A stretch of 35,164 nucleotides of DNA, from the NCBI GenBank assembly GCA_027592755.1, contig JAQCLE010000032.1, positions 1-35,164 on the forward strand. Reading direction: 5' to 3'. Below the pieces are notes generated by a model. That model saw nothing but the letters and a program-made list of their open reading frames with translations, searched no databases and was not told where the DNA came from. Positions 33,302 to 35,164 of the stretch are shown here, one piece after another (the stretch's first letter is position 1; each line of letters begins with the position of its first letter). The translations under genes and the position numbers were made by a program. The stretch comes from Bacteroidota bacterium. GTDB lineage: Bacteria; Bacteroidota; Bacteroidia; Cytophagales; Cyclobacteriaceae.

Positions 33302-35032
33302 ATGGCATTAAGTGACCAGGAAATCAGACGTAGAGAGGAGCGAAAAGAGTTGGCTAAATTGGGGATCAATCCATATCCTTCAGAGCTTTTTCCGGTAAAT
33401 ACAACGGCACAAGACATCCTTGAAAACTACGAGAAACAGAAAACTGATTACAAGAACATTACCATCGCTGGGCGCTTAATGAGTCGAAGGATTATGGGGT
33501 CAGCTTCTTTCGCTGAAATTCAGGATAGTACTGGACGTATTCAAATATATATTAGAAGAGATGATATCTGCCCAGCAGAAGATAAGACATTGTATAACAC
33601 CTGTTTTAAGAAATTGCTGGATATTGGAGATATAATTGGTGTTCACGGCTTCGTTTTTACTACGCAAACTGGTGAAATTTCGATCCACGTTACGAGTTTC
33701 AAACTTCTTACGAAATCGCTTAAGCCACTTCCAATTGTTAAATCTTCAGAAGACGATACCGGCGAGAAGAAAGTCTGGGATGCTTTTGAAGACCCCGAGC
33801 TGCGCTACCGCCAGCGTTACGTTGACCTGATCGTAAATCCTGAAGTCAGGCAAACCTTTATCAAACGCACGCAACTCGTAAATTCAATGCGGGGATTCCT
33901 TAATGACAAAGGTTACCTGGAGGTCGAAACACCTGTTTTGCAGCCACTTTATGGTGGTGCAGCAGCTAAGCCTTTCAAAACCCACCACAACAAACTTGAC
34001 ATGACCCTCTACCTGAGAATCGCCAATGAGCTCTATCTCAAAAGGTTGATTGTCGGAGGTTTTGATGGGGTTTATGAATTTTCGAAAGATTTTCGAAACG
34101 AAGGAATGTCCCGTTTTCATAATCCCGAATTCACCCAGGTCGAACTTTATGTCGCCTATAAAGATTACAACTGGATGATGGATCTTGTCGAGGAAATGAT
34201 TGAGAAAGTTGCCATCGATTTGCATGGAACTACCTCTGTAAAATGTGGAGAAAATACAATTGACTTCCAGCGACCCTGGAAGCGTTTCACCATGTTTGAA
34301 GCCATTCAGGAATATACCGGTATTGATATCTCAGAAATGGATGAACTTCAACTTCGTGAAACCGCCAAACAATTGCATATCACCTTAGAAGAATCAATGG
34401 GCAAGGGGAAAATTATTGATGAAATTTTTGGTGAAAAAGTTGAGCCTAATCTGATTCAACCAACTTACATCACCGATTACCCGGTGGAGATGTCTCCACT
34501 TGCTAAAAAACACCGATCGAAACAAGGGTTGGTAGAGCGGTTTGAAGCCATCTGCAATGGAAAGGAGATTTGTAATGCTTTTTCTGAATTAAACGATCCG
34601 ATCGATCAAAGGGAGCGATTTGAAGAACAAGTGAAATTAGGAAAACGAGGCGATGATGAGGCCATGGTTATCGACGAGGATTTTCTTCGAGCCCTCGAAT
34701 ATGGTATGCCACCTACGGCAGGCTTAGGTGTTGGTATCGACCGCCTCGCTATGATAATGACCAATTCTAAATCCATCCAGGATGTCATTTTTTTTCCTCA
34801 AATGAAACCCGAGAAGAAAGGTACCGACGCTTCAAACAAAGATTTTGAGGATGTAGGCGTACGGTCAGAACTGATCCCCATTCTTCAGAAGCTCGGGATT
34901 AAAACGATTGAAGCCCTGAAGAATCAGAAAGATTCAAAGCTCTTTAATGATGTATGTGGTACCCGGAAAAAAATGAAGCTTAATGAAGTAAAAAACCCGA
35001 CACTGGAGGAAGTTCAGGGATGGCTGACTTAG
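33302..35032 (+). CDS. lysS: Lysyl-tRNA synthetase (class II)
   Basis: Charges tRNA-Lys. It has 576 residues, about 70 more than the E. coli enzyme. The N-terminal OB anticodon-binding domain covers about 50-160 ([23 protein letters not shown]). Class II motif 2 is [18 protein letters not shown], and motif 3 is [14 protein letters not shown]. The extra C-terminal segment (about 515-576, from [16 protein letters not shown] onward) looks like helical-hairpin repeats ([27 protein letters not shown]) and is a known trait of Bacteroidota LysS proteins. Start ATG; no Shine-Dalgarno. The remaining 132 bases after the stop hold nothing I can identify. Confidence 0.96.
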   Translation: MALSDQEIRRREERKELAKLGINPYPSELFPVNTTAQDILENYEKQKTDYKNITIAGRLMSRRIMGSASFAEIQDSTGRIQIYIRRDDICPAEDKTLYNTCFKKLLDIGDIIGVHGFVFTTQTGEISIHVTSFKLLTKSLKPLPIVKSSEDDTGEKKVWDAFEDPELRYRQRYVDLIVNPEVRQTFIKRTQLVNSMRGFLNDKGYLEVETPVLQPLYGGAAAKPFKTHHNKLDMTLYLRIANELYLKRLIVGGFDGVYEFSKDFRNEGMSRFHNPEFTQVELYVAYKDYNWMMDLVEEMIEKVAIDLHGTTSVKCGENTIDFQRPWKRFTMFEAIQEYTGIDISEMDELQLRETAKQLHITLEESMGKGKIIDEIFGEKVEPNLIQPTYITDYPVEMSPLAKKHRSKQGLVERFEAICNGKEICNAFSELNDPIDQRERFEEQVKLGKRGDDEAMVIDEDFLRALEYGMPPTAGLGVGIDRLAMIMTNSKSIQDVIFFPQMKPEKKGTDASNKDFEDVGVRSELIPILQKLGIKTIEALKNQKDSKLFNDVCGTRKKMKLNEVKNPTLEEVQGWLT

Positions 35033-35164
35033 AAGTTGTAGGCTAATCTACTTCATCAGGGGTGACCTTGAGGACTTGCCAGTTTTTATATATAAATTGT
35101 CACACTCATCCGAACCTTTATGAATAAAGTTGCAATATCCCGTAATGCTTAATGTTTGCCACGT

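Noticed and set aside
34840-35032. C-terminal extension of LysS as a possible gene fusion.
   Set aside because: LysS proteins of about 575 residues with this tail are usual in the phylum.

Overview
The window reads as chromosomal DNA of a Bacteroidota bacterium, most likely a member of the Cytophagales. This rests on the AT-rich base composition, the -7 promoter boxes of TAnnTTTG type, the near absence of Shine-Dalgarno sequences, the zinc-less L32, the ExbB/small-membrane-protein/ExbD/ExbD operon, a long lysyl-tRNA synthetase, and families such as DUF4293 and secreted TPR-CHAT proteins. There is no phage, insertion sequence, CRISPR array or integrase.

Layout. (1) 1-2.2 kb: an efflux adaptor and an ABC ATPase ending at a clear terminator; the cognate permease is not in the window. 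(2) 2.3-6.0 kb, minus strand: one very long reading frame for a lipoprotein-like, three-module outer-membrane protein. It has a metallophosphoesterase fold whose metal ligands have nearly all been replaced, a middle domain with kinase-like DRH and DRD motifs, and a C-terminal beta-barrel. An in-frame amber codon cuts off the last 149 codons of the barrel. (3) 6.1-10.2 kb: single genes (MobA-like nucleotidyltransferase, START protein, MarR regulator, GlpD, an unknown membrane-anchored protein). (4) 10.2-10.5 kb: a 315-bp intergenic region with a perfect 20-bp palindrome and two back-to-back perfect inverted repeats in front of a second MarR gene. (5) 11-14 kb, minus strand: 2-hydroxyacid dehydrogenase, MgtE and RsmA. 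(6) 14.1-20.9 kb, plus strand: pdxA, then a lipid and translation cluster (DUF177, rpmF, plsX, fabH, efp, accB, accC, DUF4293). (7) 20.9-26 kb: an unknown lipoprotein, a SpoIIE-type phosphatase, a polysaccharide deacetylase, TatD, L-asparaginase and tRNA-Ser. (8) 26.2-28.5 kb: the ExbB/ExbD energy-transducing operon with terminator. (9) 28.6-28.9 kb: tRNA-Gly and tRNA-Leu, each followed by its own hairpin terminator. (10) 28.9-35 kb: a 1402-residue secreted TPR-CHAT protein (minus) divergent from lysS (plus).

Most of the window is ordinary housekeeping sequence. The parts that deserve attention are the degenerate phosphatase/kinase-like/barrel gene with its amber codon, the palindrome-rich control region beside the second MarR gene, and the secreted CHAT protein with an intact His/Cys pair and a promoter placed almost on its start codon. 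All functional statements come from reading motifs by eye; no database search was run.
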